Shown here: positions 44,684-56,424 of the stretch, piece by piece
Numbering within the stretch: position 1 is the first letter of the stretch
How the letters are laid out: every line of letters starts with the position of its first letter
Origin: Mytilinidion resinicola
Lineage: Eukaryota; Ascomycota; Dothideomycetes; Mytilinidiales; Mytilinidiaceae
Direction: 5' to 3'
DNA length: 64,000 nt
Assembly (NCBI RefSeq): GCF_010093595.1
Contig: NW_022985454.1
Coordinates: forward strand, 1 to 64,000
Translations under genes and position numbers: made by a program
Notes under the pieces: generated by a model
What the model saw: only the letters and a program-made list of their open reading frames with translations
The model's database searches: none
What the model was told of the DNA's origin: nothing

Positions 44684-45643
44684 TTACGCCTCCGCACTCT
44701 GCCGAAATATCTCCTCAGAATGATTTTTCCAAATAGTGAAGTGTGTCTCCCCTTCTAGAACCCTCAACCTCCCCCCGCCCAGCCGTTCGTCTATCCACTG
44801 CGCGACCTTCACGGGGGCTTGAGCATCCTGGTCCCCATGCACCATCCACACTTTCTCGCTGTCCACATTCTTCAAGTCAAATCCCCAATCTCTGACAAGC
44901 ACAGTTCCGTCCTGATAACACCCCCCAGTGCCCTGCTTGAAAGCCTCAAGGAGTCCTGCGACAGCATCGTCGAGATTGGTGTCGCTGCTCTCATCATTGA
45001 ACTGTGCTTTCTCTTCCGGGGTTGTGGCCTGGTCCTCTAGCACGCGTTTGAGACGTGAGGGGTCTCCAGTGCGGTAGGGGCGCATAAGAGAGGGAAGCAC
45101 AAGATAGCGGGCCGCAACTTTCAGAAACCATTTCGTTAGGCCCATCAAGCGCCAAGAGAGAAACGGCACTGCGTCTAGCAGAGCTTCTATGGGCCCAATA
45201 CCGCATACGACAATCGTGCCTCGAAGTCTCTCTTTCGGAATGAAACGTGCGCATGCTAATGCGAAGGGTCCGCCGCCACTGGCCCCTAGTACGCTAAACC
45301 GCTTGATTCCAAGATGGTCTGCCAGGCTCACAACATCGTCAGGCCAGTCGGTGAGTCCCCTGTCGGCAAGCGTTGAAAGTCCACAGCCGGGCCGGTCGAT
45401 GGTGATGAGGCGGGCACCGATTCTTTGGCAGAGCTTGTCCCAGCTACGACCAACGAGGCGGCACCCTGGGAGACCGTGGAACAAGAAGATCACGGGATCG
45501 GAGGGGGTTGTTGAGCCGTATGTTGCGAAACCAAGGTTGCGCGTGTCGGGGAGGGTAAGAGATTGACATTCATTGGGTTGAAGTATGAGCTTAGCAGGGT
45601 CTGGAGGCGATGAAGGGGGAGCGCTTTCAAAAAATCCAAACAT
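44684..45643 (-). CDS. Alpha/beta hydrolase
   Basis: One exon, 319 residues. The fold landmarks are in order: the oxyanion motif FLFHGLPGCR (about 53-62), TIDRPGCGLS, the nucleophile elbow VLGASGGGPFA with Ser122, the acid region MVHGDQDAQAP and the final His in GETHFTIW (His301). A helical cap lies between about 150 and 255. This is the common serine-hydrolase layout; the substrate cannot be told. No signal peptide is seen; the N-terminal MFGFFESAPPSSPPDP is short and Pro-rich. A Leu-rich amphipathic part in the cap (LMGLTKWFLKVAARYLVLPS) may touch membranes. Confidence 0.9.
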   Translation of the reverse strand: MFGFFESAPPSSPPDPAKLILQPNECQSLTLPDTRNLGFATYGSTTPSDPVIFLFHGLPGCRLVGRSWDKLCQRIGARLITIDRPGCGLSTLADRGLTDWPDDVVSLADHLGIKRFSVLGASGGGPFALACARFIPKERLRGTIVVCGIGPIEALLDAVPFLSWRLMGLTKWFLKVAARYLVLPSLMRPYRTGDPSRLKRVLEDQATTPEEKAQFNDESSDTNLDDAVAGLLEAFKQGTGGCYQDGTVLVRDWGFDLKNVDSEKVWMVHGDQDAQAPVKVAQWIDERLGGGRLRVLEGETHFTIWKNHSEEIFRQSAEA

Positions 45644-48600
45644 TTGGAAGCTTTGGTGGGTAGAACGAAGATCAGATAATGGAAGTCGGAAGAACGACTC
45701 ACGATTCAGGGCGCGTCCACGAAGGGCTATTCTAGCAAAGCAATTGGACTAATGAGAATATAAACGCCGAGCTTTTGGAGAGCTTCTCATCCCATGTTTA
45801 AGTAAGAGAGCCTTACTCGGGTCCTTCTTACCTGGGCTGACGCCAAGGAAGGAAGTACAAAGGTAACATTGGGCCCCAGTCGGCTGCCCGGGACGCCGTT
45901 ATTCTGTGGCGATGCTCCGATGCGGCACGTGACTTTGCTATGTGTCAGCCTCATCCCTTCTCCTGTGACCGGTGGAAGCTCGCTCACACTCATCAAGTGC
46001 CTTGATGCCGCGCCTTTACGGTACCAAGTATTTTTGCAGATAATTCGAAGCTCCAATTTGTCTTTGTAGCTGTTCACGTCACATGTTTATCGCTTCCCGG
46101 TCCCTAACTTTATCGTCTTCCCCCAGCACTAGGCTGAGCTGAATATCGCGAGGAGTAGCATACAGCGGCAGGTATTTGCGCAGGCAAGACAAGGGCAAGA
46201 GGTTCTACGACAACATAGTGGCTGGGCTACTGCAAGGCAAAATATGTCTTAAACAGAGCATCCATAAATCGGATTCAACAGCAGCTCCCAAACACAGCAG
46301 TCTTTTCTCTTATGATAGACGGAGCTGGGTACAGATCGAACCCAGAAACTCCACTGGAATCTCGCCCATCGACCAGAAGCCATACATCTCACGAAGCTAC
46401 ATCTCACGAAGCTACGCCTCGTACATCACACGAAACTCATTCGAGCCCACGGATAAGTCAGCTCTCTTCGGAGGTCACCGCCGACGGGCATAACGTTGAT
46501 GAAGAGCCGGACCAGCCGTCCGTGTCCAAGCCTCCAGCGTCGAATTCATCGAATTTGTCAACCACGTCATTAGTGACGAGAAGGACGCTCTAGCACAGGA
46601 CGAAATGCAGGAGATGAAACTTTCGCCACGAGTGTTGCTTTAATGCTCCTAGGAGGTCATATAGGAACATCCCACCATAAGGCGCAGCGAAAGCAGATGG
46701 GATCATAAAGGCTTGTCAGACAGCCCAGGAGGAGACGGGAATCCAATATGGAGGGCTCTACCCAAGCGTCCCGCTGCGGCGGCTTTCTGATGACTCTCGC
46801 CTACTGCGACGTCGCATAATGGAGGAGTGCTCGCGATTAAAGCTCCATTCGCCTCAGATAAGCGCTCAGCGCTAGCCGCTCTTACTATACGCACGGAAGC
46901 CCTCAAATCACTGCGGATAAATGATCGCTTTCTAGCTGGCCTCTAGGCGAAGCTGCTGCTCTTTAATCTACCCTAGGAGGTACACCACATGCCTGCTTTC
47001 ACCCCGAGCACTGACCAATCGCCCACATAATTATAGACATCCGTCCAAGAGCAGGTCCTATTCCTAACGGTAGTAGGTGCTACCCTTTTGAAGGCTAAAT
47101 TTGTCGATAGATGATGTACGCTGATCGGACTTTGCCAGTTCACAGAAGCATCCATCACGCTGCGATGCCGTGCAATCAGAATTATGGATTCCTGGGGAGA
47201 TTGCGGGCAGACGGCACTGGGGCCCGCTTCCGCCTCTGGACAAAGATGGTGTTGCAATGGAAAACCCTCATGCCCCATTACTAAGCGGATGTCCCGGTTT
47301 CGACTGAGGTCTATGATAGCGGACTCAGTGACGTGAACGCTTTGCTCTTTCGTAGTGACCCAACTTTGTCATGCTGGACGCGTCTTCTACATGATATATT
47401 GGGGTTGGAATGGGCTGAGAAGATCTCCAAGCTTGAAACGAGCGAATAAGCGAGATTGGACCTGGAGAAGCGTCCTCTGGAATGATAGAGATGGGGTGAA
47501 TATGGATTGGATGATTTCGAAGCAATCTTTGGTCTGATGAGTCGAGTTTGGCGTCTGTACCGACTTGATAATAGCGCATTCGAATGAGTGTGTGGGAAGG
47601 CTTGGCGGAAGGCGCGATTCAATGCCCGGTTGAGTTAATTGCGAGAAAGCTCGATCAGAAAACTGTATCGACAGCCTGGTGAAAGGCTCGATGCAACTCT
47701 TTCTGAAAGCGATTGGGAGATAGCTCATCCAGAGACGTATTTGTAGCTCGGTTGAGCCATTTCTCGACAGGCTATTTGAGGGCTTGATCGACTTCGAATA
47801 TGATTATTAAAAGAAAATAATGAAAGCAAGGACGGAATGCTTCTTGAAATCGAACGTGAAATTACTCAGTCAGAGCTTCACTTTGCGACAGCCTAATTTA
47901 AGGCTTCCTCGAACTCGAATTTGATTACGCAAAGGATTTCATGAAAACATGATCGAATCTTCCTCAATATCGAGTGGGAAAGAGGTCAGTCAGAGATCTG
48001 CTTCTCGATAGCCTGATTCAAGGCCTCCTCGCCCATGCGTCCGCATTGGGCTCCAGAGCTCTCACCACCAACCACGTGGCCCCTCGGATCCATCGAAAGC
48101 AAACATTGGGCCCCTCGGTTTGGCCATCCATATGCCGACTGGTTTTAGGTTTTTAGGTTCCAGAGTAATTTTTCTATCCCCATCATGATTGGAGTGGGAC
48201 CAGGAACACACCGCCTCATTTCGGTACCATTGGGCGCAATGAGATCACCAACCTTGCATCGCTTCGTTTCGGTGGGATATCAAGCGCACAGGGCTGTGTT
48301 GCCTGGCCCAGATTGTGATGAGTCTGCGGGACGAGCGCGTCCGTATAAATATGGGCTTCCGCCGGGGTTTGTCTGTCTTCTCGTATCAGCCTGTTCTGTC
48401 TGCTACACCTTGGTCTTGATTTCGAATTCTGTTCGACAACTCATCGTCAATCTCTCCCTTCTTCAAATCCTTATCATCACCACCCAAGGGTGCAAAGAGA
48501 TACTCGAAGAGTCTGGTTCATGGAGCCTTTCAAGTTCCAGTTTCGAACATCGACGATGCTGGTGTCATGGATCAATGGCTTCAGCCTGGTGAGTTGTCAC

Positions 48601-49239
48601 GAGAGACTGATTGGCTGACACGATTCATGCCCGTTACCACGTGATTATAATCGTTTCATTGTTTGTTCAAGTTGAATTCTCGAATTATAGTTTCTTGTAT
48701 CTTCCCAACTATAATTCCTCATCCAGCAACATCGAAACGGGTCCCTGGGCATTCAAAGCTCGTATCCCGTGACTGTCTCTCATCCCCTCAATTCGCCTTC
48801 GCCAAGGACGGATTCGACACGGGTGAGCGATCCTCGGGATGGAGATTGCGCGCCCCTTGATGCACCTCCCCGTCGACTCGCAGCCGTCTCTCCTGCACTC
48901 CACTCGTCGCCATCCAGTATTTCGAACTCCGCCCTTTGCTAACTCCTCAGAACGATAGAACTTTCAAGATAGACCAGAGTTCCGTGGGGGGCACCCTGCT
49001 CCGCCCCAGCGCGATGATGGCACTGGCCGCTTGCCTCAGGCGGCCGCCCGCTGAACACACACCCCATCCATCCATCCCAACTTTGTTCGCCCTGAACTTA
49101 CCTCAACGACTAACACAACACCACGTCGAAGCACTTACGCAGCGTTCCGTCTTAATTACATTCTAGTTCCTCCACGCCCTTTGCACACGCCCTCGCCTTC
49201 TTCTGCCCTCATCGCCCTTAAGGCAGCACCCACATTATC
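45644..49239. other. Long gene-poor stretch with repeats
   Basis: About 3.6 kb. A short tandem repeat (CATCTCACGAAGCTA, two and a half copies) lies at 46386-46430, and a degenerate 120-bp tandem repeat at 47669-48030. The part 46100-47300 reads like an old transposon remnant but no domain can be named. At 48343 there is a TATAAATA-like box with a pyrimidine-rich leader and ATG at 48520 (MEPFKFQFRTSTMLVSWING), then GTGAGT; a small gene might start here, but the continuation was not found. Confidence 0.45.
47669..48030. repeat. Degenerate tandem repeat of about 120 bp
   Basis: Copies begin CGACAGCCTGGTGAAAGGCT (47669), CGACAGGCTATTTGAGGGCT (47765), CGACAGCCTAATTTAAGGCT (47886) and CGATAGCCTGATTCAAGGCC (48006), with spacings 96, 121 and 120 bp; the last is partial. 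Further shared parts are GAACTCGAATTTGATTA and TCAGTCAGAG. No open frame crosses it. Confidence 0.7.
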
Positions 49240-50138
49240 ATGGGAAATCTTGTCCTGCTTCTCTTCACGTTTTTGTTCCTCCTAGACCTAGTCACAGCAA
49301 CACAGAGCTCGCACATGGAGTCCAGTCTGCCGGTGGGGTCAGGGGACTCATTCTATCCCGACCCTGAAGGCATTCTCTCCTCGCTGTGCGACCTCTGCGG
49401 TTTTTCGCTCCTCTACTGCAGGCACCGCTATGCTCCGTTGACGGTTAGTATGCCCGACTGCTCTTGCTTTACACCTACTAAGTACCGCTAGGCAATTCCT
49501 CCCATGCAGAGGTTTATTAATGCCAACGATCTCCTCATGCACCCAGAATGGCCGCGAGACCCAGAGCAGAACCAGATTGAGCAGGCGCCCGCATACCACA
49601 ACGACCACAGCCGCCGACCACTCCAACATGATCATGTGCAAAAGTTGAATAGTGAATCAACTACAATACAGCACAGCACGGTGCAGGCGTGGACGGGAAC
49701 CTTGTACAACCCAGGAGACCGAATCTCTACGTCAACGCAAAGACGGAGTGCTCCTAAGAAAGGCGGCTTCCCTTGCTTGCACCCAGAGTGTAGCAGGGCG
49801 TTCGACCGGCATTGTGATTTAAGGTAAGGTTCTCCATCTTGGATCATTAACTTCCCCGCTGACCCCTCAGGCGTCATACCAAGTTGCATCTCGACAAATC
49901 CGAGCGGCCGTACAAGTGCCTCTCCTGCTCCGAGGCCTTTATCTATCCCAAAGACCTCGACCGTCACCAGCGCACCCATCGCACACTGCCTGTCCCGCAG
50001 CAAAAGATGCATTGCCCCATAAGGGGATGCTCGAACACTGAAGGGTTTAGTCGGAAGGACAACTTCACACGACACATGCGCAAGCAGCACCCCGACGCCG
50101 CGCTTGTTGCAGGTGCGCAGTATCCTACACAGAAGTAG
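49240..50138 (+). CDS. C2H2 zinc-finger protein
   Basis: Exons 49240-49443, 49492-49823 and 49871-50138 give 267 residues. Intron 49824-49870 (GTAAGG...CTCAG, phase 2) splits the first finger and joins HCDL to RRHTKLHLDK. Three fingers follow: FPCLHPECSRAFDRHCDLRR with HTKLH, YKCLSCSEAFIYPKDLDRHQ with RTH, and MHCPIRGCSNTEGFSRKDNF with TRHMRKQH. They suggest a DNA-binding protein. The first exon is less sure: the ATG at 49240 gives a hydrophobic start (MGNLVLLLFTFLFLLDLVTA) that looks like a signal peptide and is odd for a nuclear factor. The in-frame ATG at 49315 (MESSLPVG) would avoid it. The GTTAGT...CGCTAG intron 49444-49491 is plausible. Confidence 0.75.
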
Positions 50139-50736
50139 TCCTTTACACCCTCCACTGTTTCTGATTGCATATTTGGCGTTGTTGGTTGGCGGTCTCGAGG
50201 ATTCGGATTTGGATTCACCCTATTACTCATACCCCTGCACGTGCCAAGTCACGTGATGATCTCTTTCTACGTTTGGGCATTTCTTTACGGTAATCTACGA
50301 GTGTATCAAAAATTGGGGCGACCTCTCATTGGTCGAGGGCCGGGTTTTCTTATCCTGGCGCTGATTGGTTACTGAACTTGTCGCTACATCATGCTTGGCA
50401 ACGACGTCCTCAGATATTTCCGTGCTGGCGCTACGCCTTCTCTTACTACATCAACATCAAAACCATCAATATGATAGAATGAGACACCGTCAGATCAACT
50501 CTCACTTCAATCTTGGATGCATTTAATGTACTGCCGTGCCGTCGCTGAGGTGACTAGACCCTGATATTTCCACTCACTCACGATGCGCCCTGCTAATGAC
50601 GTCCAGCCCATCGCGGATTTTGACGCTGCCTAAGACAGTTCACGGTCTCTGCAGATCTGAACGCTGCCTCCGACACCGCGTATAAGATCTCGGCGACCCA
50701 TCCCCGTCCACGATTGCGAATCTCACCGATACCAAC
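50139..50736. other. Intergenic stretch, promoter of the Cys-rich gene
   Basis: About 600 bp. It contains CATTGGTC and GATTGGTT boxes at about 50329 and 50364 (CCAAT-type, inverted). No gene seen. Confidence 0.5.
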
Positions 50737-51835
50737 ATGACCTCTTCTACAATCACCGACGAGGACTGGGGTACCTCTGATAGCGCCACCCCACCATCAT
50801 CCACAATGTTTCCTCCCTCCAATCCAGCTTCTCTTACTCGAGTTGCGCCTAAAGTGCAGGGCACAAACCTCATCGATGTCCTCTCCCTTTATCCTATCCT
50901 CCGCAGCGTTGCGTCATACCTCACCACCAACGAGCTGAGGAACCTCGCCCTATCCAGCTCCGGGCTATGGGAATGCACAAACACAACCGATATGACGCTC
51001 CGCGGCTTGAGTATGCTCACAGCTTGCGACAATCGAAAGCATTTCCGCGACACTTTGGAGGCGTGCGAATTGCACGAAGAACTCCCGACGTACGTGCCGA
51101 TAGAGTGCTGCAAGAAATTCGATGCGCAGCCTTGCGAGAGGTGCAACGCCATGGTTTGCAGAGGTACGTACGCTCTTTTGCCATATCGCTGCCACCGTTG
51201 GAGGTGTCTCACCCTCGAACCAACCATAGCGACAAACTCACCTCTACACCAACCCCAATATCTGCAGCGCATCTACTAACATATCATCCTCAGCCTGCCG
51301 CGGCACCTACGAATCCCTCCAGCTCGACCGCATTCCTTCCCAGGCGCGCGAACTCTACATGTGCGATTTCTGCATGGAAGAAGCCTGCCCCTACGCCACC
51401 TCCATCTCCGCCTCGAAGCCCTGCCTATGCACCTCTGTGGAGACGGCGCGAGACCGCTGGCACTGCATGTCGTGCGCCGTGAAGGTGTGCACCGACGACA
51501 TGGAGCGCCTGAAGCGCCTGTGCGATCACTACAAGAAGAACTTGGTCATACGCCGGCCCCATCTCGAGTATCACGAGGAGTACAGGGCGTACTTCCCGCC
51601 CGAGGAAGCGTTGCTGGTGAATGCCGGGTTGAGCTTGCGGTTCAACGGTTACGAGGAGAAGGCCCTGGCTTGTGAGTGCGATAGGAAGGCGAATCCGGAG
51701 GTTGGGATCGCGCATTGCGCGTGCTGTGGCCTCGGAACGCGCAAGGGGGATGTTGCGATCGTAGGCTGCGCGTGGTGCGGTGCGCAGATCACTAAGTCCT
51801 CTCCTTGCCCGCCTACGTATCACAGGCATGCTTAG
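50737..51835 (+). CDS. Cys-rich protein with an F-box-like N-terminal part
   Basis: Exons 50737-51163 and 51294-51835 with a 130-nt intron (GTACGT...CCTCAG, phase 1) give 322 residues. After a Ser/Thr/Pro-rich start, LIDVLSLYPILRSVASYLTT followed by NELRNLALSSSGLWE looks like an F-box helix set (about 45-80). The second half holds many Cys and His pairs: CCKKFDAQPCERCNAMVCRAC, CDFCMEEAC, CLC, HCMSCAVKVC, CECD, HCACCG and CAWCG. These would bind several zinc ions. If the F-box reading is right it could be a substrate receptor of an SCF ubiquitin ligase. No named family is recognised. Confidence 0.75.
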
Positions 51836-52868
51836 GGGACTTCAATACGGCGTCTATGTGGGAAAATTTTGGCTTCCAATACCCCTTTTCTCTGCCAGTC
51901 AGCTTTCTTTGTAGTCTAGTCCGAGCAAATCAACTCGAAAACTATACTCGAGTTCTATACGTTTACCGCTGTCTAGCATTCCTCAACACCCTCTCCGAAA
52001 TCTGGTTATGATGCCAACGTTCTCGCATGCTCACTCAGGTATGTCTTTTCCTTCTCTGATTAAACAGAAGTATCATGCGAGCCAGCCAATTCGATCCACC
52101 TTTTTTCCACTTCCACGTCCTATTCGTGCCTGTGGCGATTTCTTTCAAGATGGTCAGCTCTATAGGACTGCAGAAATGCCTGCCAACGCTAACAAGGAGT
52201 ACGATGTGGTTGCTGCGTCTCTGGAACAATCTCGAGCTGTTCTCACCTGATCCCGGATGATTCGCAACGGCACGATGTCTACATCAGCTACTACTTCCTA
52301 CCCACGCTCCAGCCGACTCTCATTTGAGTCTCGCAGCCCAGCTCCACAGAGTTCTTAAGCAGATCTTCATCCAGCACGACCTCTCCCCTGGGATACAACA
52401 CAATGACTGTGCTCCCGCCGTACAAGAATCGTCCCAGACACTGGCCTCTCTTAACCTCAGCGCCAATCTTTACTCCTGGGACGTATTGAATACAGGGTGT
52501 TATAACATTGAGCAGTGCCTAAGCGAACTTGAGCTTGTGGCTGCATCGTCCTGATCCGGTCTTCCATATTGGCAGCCTACGCAAGCCCGAGCAAGCTAAG
52601 TAAGTATTAACCCGACTCTACAATAGGGACAACTAGCGTCCCAGCAGATTCCAGCCACTTCCCTGGCCTAACAGCCCAGATCCAGGCCTCTGTATTCGTT
52701 AACAGCATTTCCCCCCAGATGCACGAGAAACCCAACCACGAATAAAGAAAGCACATTCGAAAATCGTTCCCGACCGACCGCATACCCTTCCATCCTTTCC
52801 ATAACTCAGTCCCGCTCTCTCTGCTCTCTCTCCACAGCCAAGCGCCTTCAACCAACAAACCCACCCAT
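51836..52868. other. Intergenic stretch with R2 copy 2
   Basis: About 1 kb between the Cys-rich gene and the DUF6536 pseudogene. The R2 repeat copy is at 51885-52010. Small ORFs (52008-52250, 52324-52554) have no support. Confidence 0.55.
51885..52010 (+). repeat. Dispersed repeat R2, copy 2
   Basis: Matches the minus strand of 27911-28050: GTCAGCTTTCTTTGTAG-CTAGTCCGAG, then CTCGAGTTCTATACGT, then CTGTCTAGCATTCCTCAACA in the same order, with one gap of about 30 bp. Non-coding. Confidence 0.6.
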
Positions 52869-55434
52869 CTATTCACACATCTGACCGTGATACGGCATCC
52901 GCACATCCCCGCTCGCAAACCCGCTGTGACTGGTCCCATTTCCGTTTTCACTGATGACACCCCACTGCATCGGACCGAACTCGATGTTTTCATCGTCGGG
53001 TCGCGCATGACACGCGCCAGATATGACAAGACTGCAGCCACCAACGAGTGGCGGTCCTGGGGGATAGCGCTGGAAGACCGCGAGGGCCCCGCAGACCCCG
53101 AGACCCGCCCCGCCGAGGAGAACAGCGAGCAGGACCGCGCTGGCGGACCATCCGAGCACGGGCGCCGACAACTCGGGTACTTCCTGCCCGTCGCGGTAGT
53201 ACAGCGTCGACGCGAAAAACATACTCTGTGAGACAGCCCAGTTGAGCGTTGTCATGACGAGGAGCAACGGTATGGCGTATCTGTACGGCAGCTGCAGCCA
53301 GTAGGTGGCGGTTTGCTGGCCGTGTGGAGAGGACACACGGACAGGTTTTCGTTTTGTCGCAAAGCTAGCCCACTCGGAGTCGGTGCACATGGCGGTGAGG
53401 ATTGCGTTGAGGTGGAAGTAGGAAAGAGACACCAGGAGTTGGGGCGTGTTGGCGAGAAGGACGAATTACGCTACCGAGAGGTTGAAGTTGTGCACGACTT
53501 CGCCGCTTGCGATGGCGTCGGAGCCGAAACGAAATGGTCGAAGCCGGTGGAGGAATGGAGGGAGCTGCCGAGGCGGTTGGCGTGGAACCTAGATCCTAGG
53601 AGGACAATTGACGCGGCTAATGTCAGACCGGCGCTGTGATAAAGGATTAGCAGCGACTTTCAGTGGATCCTGAGGAGCATTTCTAGGACAGCGGGAAAAT
53701 TGTTGGGTGGTTATTTAGGCTGGTAAGGCTATGTGTGTACAACCATAACGGAAATGGCAACGACGGTGCTTACACGGCTGAAAGGATTAATTAACCAACG
53801 TTTCCAACTAACACTTCGATGCTATCTAACGCGCTGTCGTTGCTACGCCTTGGGCCCAGTCCTAGTCACGTTTGTTAGGGCCGGTTCGCTCTGCGCCATC
53901 AGCCTTACTCAGAAGACATTTTCCTGCAGTGATGGGGTCACGCTGGGCGAGAAAAGAAGCAATGGCATCGCCAATTGTGGTCAGAGGCCTGCGCTGAACG
54001 CGGAGTATGACATACACCATACTCGGTAGTTTCAAAGCGTTGCAGAGGACCACGACCACAAGAGAGTGATACTGAACTGGACTGTGCATCGCGCGGGCTG
54101 CGGATCCGACAAGCAGTACGATACGCGATGGCTGTTCAATGTCCAGCGCGCCAAACTCGTTCCCAGGGCCGTCATGTTGCACTTGCCGACGGAAGCGCCC
54201 CCTTTTCCAATCACGATCTGATCTAAACAGACCCACGCTTTCCCAAGGGGCACTTGGCCCATATCGAGGAAGCTAAGGCCGTGCCTAGTCGCCGTCGTTG
54301 CGTTTGCCATGGATACGGTGAAGTTCCGCCACAGATCGTCCTCAGAGGAATCGCCGTAACTACGCAAACAAATCGTCGCTCGCGAGACGCGGATCAGACG
54401 ATACCGCGACGACAGAACCGCCTTCAGTCACGTACGACATGCTTTCCCTTTTGGTCGCGGCGGAGTACCGTGATATGCAGTGGCGATTCGAGATGTTCTT
54501 GTACTTGGTTAGGTCAATGTCGCCCCAATCCGGATAATTCAAATCAGCAGGTATGGGCAATGTCCGGTTGGCCGAGTCTATAAAGTGCGAAGAGACAGCG
54601 GCAGTGCGATAGAGGTTAGCGCCTGTGGTTTCGAACACGACGGAATTATACCTAGCTCCCTAGGTCAGTATAGAAACCGCGATGTAGGTGGGGCTGACGT
54701 AGAGGGAGAGAGTGGCACATAGGAGATGGATTGGCAGACTGCTGGCTCCCAGGATGCGCCATAGCAGAATTCGTTCCCAAGGCATGAACCGTATATTTCG
54801 TATGCTTGAACCCCCAATTTCCACCCACAATCCTCTGCGGTGGGCCAGATCTATCTCGCTCCGAGTACAGGCGTTCAAGCGCTGCATGCAGTAATTCGAA
54901 GCGCCGAGGAGAGCCATGGCGAATATGTTGATGATGTATTGCAGGCCCTGGAACCAACGCGAGGCAGCTGTACAGCTGGATGGTTGTTAAAGCTCGAAAT
55001 CCGTCTGCGCCTCTCGGACCTGCGAATAGAACCACGAGGAGGAAAACAAGGTTGAGGACCAGAATGAATGAGCCTAATGAAGCCACCCATATCATCACAG
55101 ACACGGAGTTTATTCGTGACCATGCAGATATGGCCGAGCGAGCCAGTGAACTGAGATGCAAGGTCCGCGTGTTCGTCGCCTCAAGGTGTGTCGATCTCGC
55201 GCTACGACTCGTGTTCGTGTCCGCTCCTCGAGAAGAGTCTGCCTTGCTGTCGCCGGGAGAGCATGCTCGGGTGGGGTACTCTTCGAGCCTGGGACTGATT
55301 AGACTGGCAAAGAGACTGTGGACTTCTAGCTCGGCGACTTGCACTATCTGCGTGTTGCTGTCCCCAGTATCGCGTGAAAAGGGGACCTGAAGAGGGTCCG
55401 TATGCGCAGCCATCGTGACATAGACCACGCGCAT
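52869..55434 (-). pseudogene. Decayed DUF6536-type multi-pass membrane protein gene
   Basis: The parts of a DUF6536 protein are in order on the minus strand but in changing frames. The N-terminal acidic part and first helix (SFILVLNLVFLLVVLFAG) are in the frame from 55434. The signature LLGASNYCMQRLNACTRSEI is shifted by one base (54660-54917). A TAG lies at 54660-54662. Later parts are YNSVVFETTGANLYRT, a break near 54360, VQFSITLL with a frameshift near 54060, LVVVVLCNALKLPSM and TIGDAIASFLAQRDP. The C-terminal part TYWLQLPYRYAIPLLLVM is in 52869-53432, ending with a regular stop. At least four lesions are seen, so this is probably a pseudogene, though some might be introns. The intact protein would be about 700 residues and membrane-bound. 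Confidence 0.72.
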
Positions 55435-56424
55435 ACGATACGTCCGCCGTCAGCCAGAGCCACACGTCAAAGGATATGGTGTTGTGTATAAAGGAGCGAG
55501 CCTCTTGGTCCATTGCAGACTCACTGGCATGGAAAAGGACAGAGCCCAGAGCCCCCTACATACATAAGTAACAAGGATTTTACCCTTGCCTGCGGTGCAA
55601 TCACCAGCCGGAGCCGCTCCAATCGCACTTTAATCTCCTCTAACGTCGTTCACCCCCGAACGAGATTCACCCACTTCCGAGGATTGGTGAGGATTTCGGG
55701 GGCCGATCCGCTAGTCTACATTCTTCTAAGCGTGACCAAATCTGCTCGCGAAACACTCCACCAATTCCCGGAGGTGGGTGAATCTCGTTCGGGGGTGAAC
55801 GTTAGCTATACTATAGAGTACGTAGAGTCATCGACAGTACTATCCTATACTACACAGGGTCCTATTTACAATAGAAAAGTAAGCTGAAGGTGGGTATAAA
55901 CTATCGTAGTGCGGCCTTGGTGGAAAGTTAAGCCGAAGTTAAGCTGGCGTTATTTTGCTTACAAACAAAGTATACAGCGCTAACTAACTTCAATAGGAAG
56001 CGGGAGGAGATCTGGGAAGAGGTTAGTACTTCATAGGAGGTACCTTTCAGTTCTCTAATTCAGGATACAGCACCTCGTGATCGCCATCTGTTTTCTCTCC
56101 ATATACGGGAGATGCAGGGACAACGAATATCTCATTCCCCTAATCTAGCAACCACCTCCCTCCCTCCACCCAGATGCAAAAGAAACCCCCGCTCCTAATT
56201 ATCCATCCCCAACCCTCCTCCCCCTTCTCTTCTTTCATCCAATTGGAAAAAGAACAAACTCCTCGCCATGAGTAAAAACAGCCCACAAGCGCACAACAGC
56301 ATCAAAGAAACAAGTCACCCATAGAAAAGAAACCCAGCTCAGTCAATCAAAAACAGAAAATGCTCACAATTCTAGCTTGCATATACACCTCTCCCCTCTC
56401 CTCTAGCCTTCCCTCCCTACAACC
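55435..56424. other. Intergenic stretch with MITE copy 2
   Basis: About 1 kb. It holds the MITE (55648-55800). The part 55880-56420 has nothing recognised apart from the 3' side of BRO1. Confidence 0.6.
55648..55800 (-). mobile_element. MITE copy 2 (147 bp core)
   Basis: GTTCACCCCCGAACGAGATT at 55648-55667 is the reverse complement of 55781-55800; the inverted repeat runs on for about 26 bp. The core from CACCCCC to GGGGGTG is 55651-55797, 147 bp, exactly the length of copy 1. The 25-base inner block at 55721-55745 matches 316-340 in reverse with one mismatch. The flanks are not a clean TA pair here. Confidence 0.8.

Noticed and set aside
46173..46493. Ser/His-rich ORF with SHEAT repeats
   Set aside because: Comes from a short tandem repeat; no other support.
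48185..48592. ORF of 135 codons in the region of a TATAAATA box
   Set aside because: The frame runs across the likely promoter and leader, so it is not a believable protein.
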